Source: Pseudomonas congelans (lineage in GTDB: Bacteria > Pseudomonadota > Gammaproteobacteria > Pseudomonadales > Pseudomonadaceae). From it: DNA of 64,000 nt. This document shows positions 63,232 to 64,000 of this stretch, piece by piece. The stretch is from the NCBI RefSeq assembly GCF_900103225.1, contig NZ_FNJH01000001.1, positions 327,178-391,177 of the forward strand. Direction: 5' to 3'. Each line of letters begins with the position of its first letter. The stretch's first letter is position 1. Under the pieces are notes generated by a model, which saw only the letters and a list, made by a program, of their open reading frames with translations, searched no databases and was not told where the DNA came from. A program made the translations under genes and the position numbers.

Positions 63232-64000
63232 ATGACGCTTTCCGCCAGCAGCCCCGCGTCGAGTACGCTCGACGTTCAGGCCTTCATCAATGCGCAACCG
63301 CTGTCCGGGTATCAGTGGCGAGTGGTTGCGCTGTGTTTTCTGATCGTGTTTCTCGACGGCCTCGATACTGCCGCAATGGGCTTCATTGCACCCGCACTCA
63401 GTCAGGATTGGGGTATCGACCGGGCCAGTCTGGGGCCGGTGATGAGCGCCGCGCTGATCGGCATGGTGTTCGGCGCGCTGGGTTCAGGCCCGCTGGCCGA
63501 CCGCTTCGGGCGCAAGGTGGTGCTGGTGGTCGCGGTGCTGCTGTTCGGTCTTTTCAGCCTGGCATCAGCCTACAGCAGCAACATCGATCAATTGCTGGTA
63601 CTGCGCCTGTTGACCGGGTTGGGGCTTGGCGCAGCGATGCCCAACGCCACCACGTTGCTGTCGGAATACACTCCCGAGCGGCTCAAGTCGCTGCTGGTGA
63701 CGAGCATGTTCTGCGGTTTCAATCTGGGCATGGCGTGCGGCGGTTTTGTGTCGGCCAAGCTGATCCCGAGCATGGGCTGGCACAGCCTGCTGATGCTGGG
63801 CGGTATCCTGCCCATCCTGCTGGCGGTGGTGCTGATGGTCTGGCTGCCGGAGTCGGCGCGGTTTCTGGTGGTACGCAATCGCGGTGCGGAGCGGATTCGC
63901 AAGGTGCTGGCACCGATTGCGCCGAAGGCGCTGGCCGGCATCACTGACTTCAGCGTTCCCGAACAGAAAACAGTCAGCAGCCGCAACGTGCTGAAAGTGA
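63232..64000 (+). CDS. pcaK: 4-Hydroxybenzoate/protocatechuate MFS transporter PcaK (3' end beyond window)
   Basis: 256 codons are present; the gene runs off the right edge without a stop. It starts MTLSASSPASSTLDVQAFINAQPLSGYQW and has AAHS-family signatures: DGLDTAAMGFIAPAL, GPLADRFGRKVV and LLTGLGLGAAMPNATTLLSEY, with the first six helices. It follows pcaG by 87 bp in the protocatechuate operon; AAAGGA precedes the ATG. PcaK imports 4-hydroxybenzoate and protocatechuate. Confidence 0.9.
   Translation, partial: MTLSASSPASSTLDVQAFINAQPLSGYQWRVVALCFLIVFLDGLDTAAMGFIAPALSQDWGIDRASLGPVMSAALIGMVFGALGSGPLADRFGRKVVLVVAVLLFGLFSLASAYSSNIDQLLVLRLLTGLGLGAAMPNATTLLSEYTPERLKSLLVTSMFCGFNLGMACGGFVSAKLIPSMGWHSLLMLGGILPILLAVVLMVWLPESARFLVVRNRGAERIRKVLAPIAPKALAGITDFSVPEQKTVSSRNVLKV

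Overview
The window reads as chromosome of a Pseudomonas syringae-group bacterium. Signs are OprF with its crfX-cmpX-sigX module, the NasS/NasT nitrate system, a levansucrase of the Lsc type, PcaQ-PcaHG-PcaK, Rmf, PpsA/PpsR and high-GC Pseudomonas codon use throughout. About 48 genes are supported. I see no tRNA, rRNA, CRISPR array, insertion sequence or integrase.

Layout: 1-6.1 kb holds cysH, thrH, pabB and a three-gene set encoding an ATP-grasp ligase, an inactive-transglutaminase/7TM protein and a retropepsin-like protease. 6.4-13.2 kb is the 2-methylcitrate (propionate) operon: a GntR regulator, prpB, prpC, acnD and prpF, with no prpD. 13.3-20.5 kb is one 2413-residue secreted repeat protein ending in a PI-PLC-like domain, the least understood gene here. 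20.7-29.9 kb holds ppsR/ppsA, an alpha/beta hydrolase, rraA, zntB and crfX-cmpX-sigX-oprF. 30-42 kb is the nitrate assimilation region: cobA, nitrate reductase, a NirB-like flavoprotein, a PP2C/kinase fusion, a nitrate transporter, and nasT-nasS, with a levansucrase gene lying inside it. 42-60.7 kb is housekeeping and signalling: pyrD, rmf, rlmL, a diguanylate cyclase, dacB, yggL, a BvgS/BvgA-type phosphorelay, dgt, a yqjD/E/K-like envelope operon, an acyltransferase and a glutaredoxin-like gene. 60.7-64 kb is the protocatechuate branch: pcaQ, pcaH, pcaG and the start of pcaK, cut by the window end.

The strongest regulatory signal is in the nitrate region. Three transcription units (transporter-kinase, flavoprotein-nitrate reductase-cobA, and nasS-nasT) each carry a near-consensus sigma-54 -24/-12 element. 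Each is followed within about 20 nt by two hairpins with six-base loops that have A at position 1 and G at position 4, and then by an intrinsic terminator. This is the architecture expected for antitermination by the ANTAR protein NasT, held in check by NasS. It implies a nitrogen-limitation gate plus a nitrate gate on every unit, including the regulators themselves.

Other readable control sites are an ATAACC-N4-GGTTAT palindrome between pcaQ and pcaH, TTGTCGACAA palindromes around the GntR/prp promoter, and intrinsic terminators after ppsA, oprF, rmf and the yqjD/E/K operon. All functional calls rest on reading the protein sequences. No database search was run.
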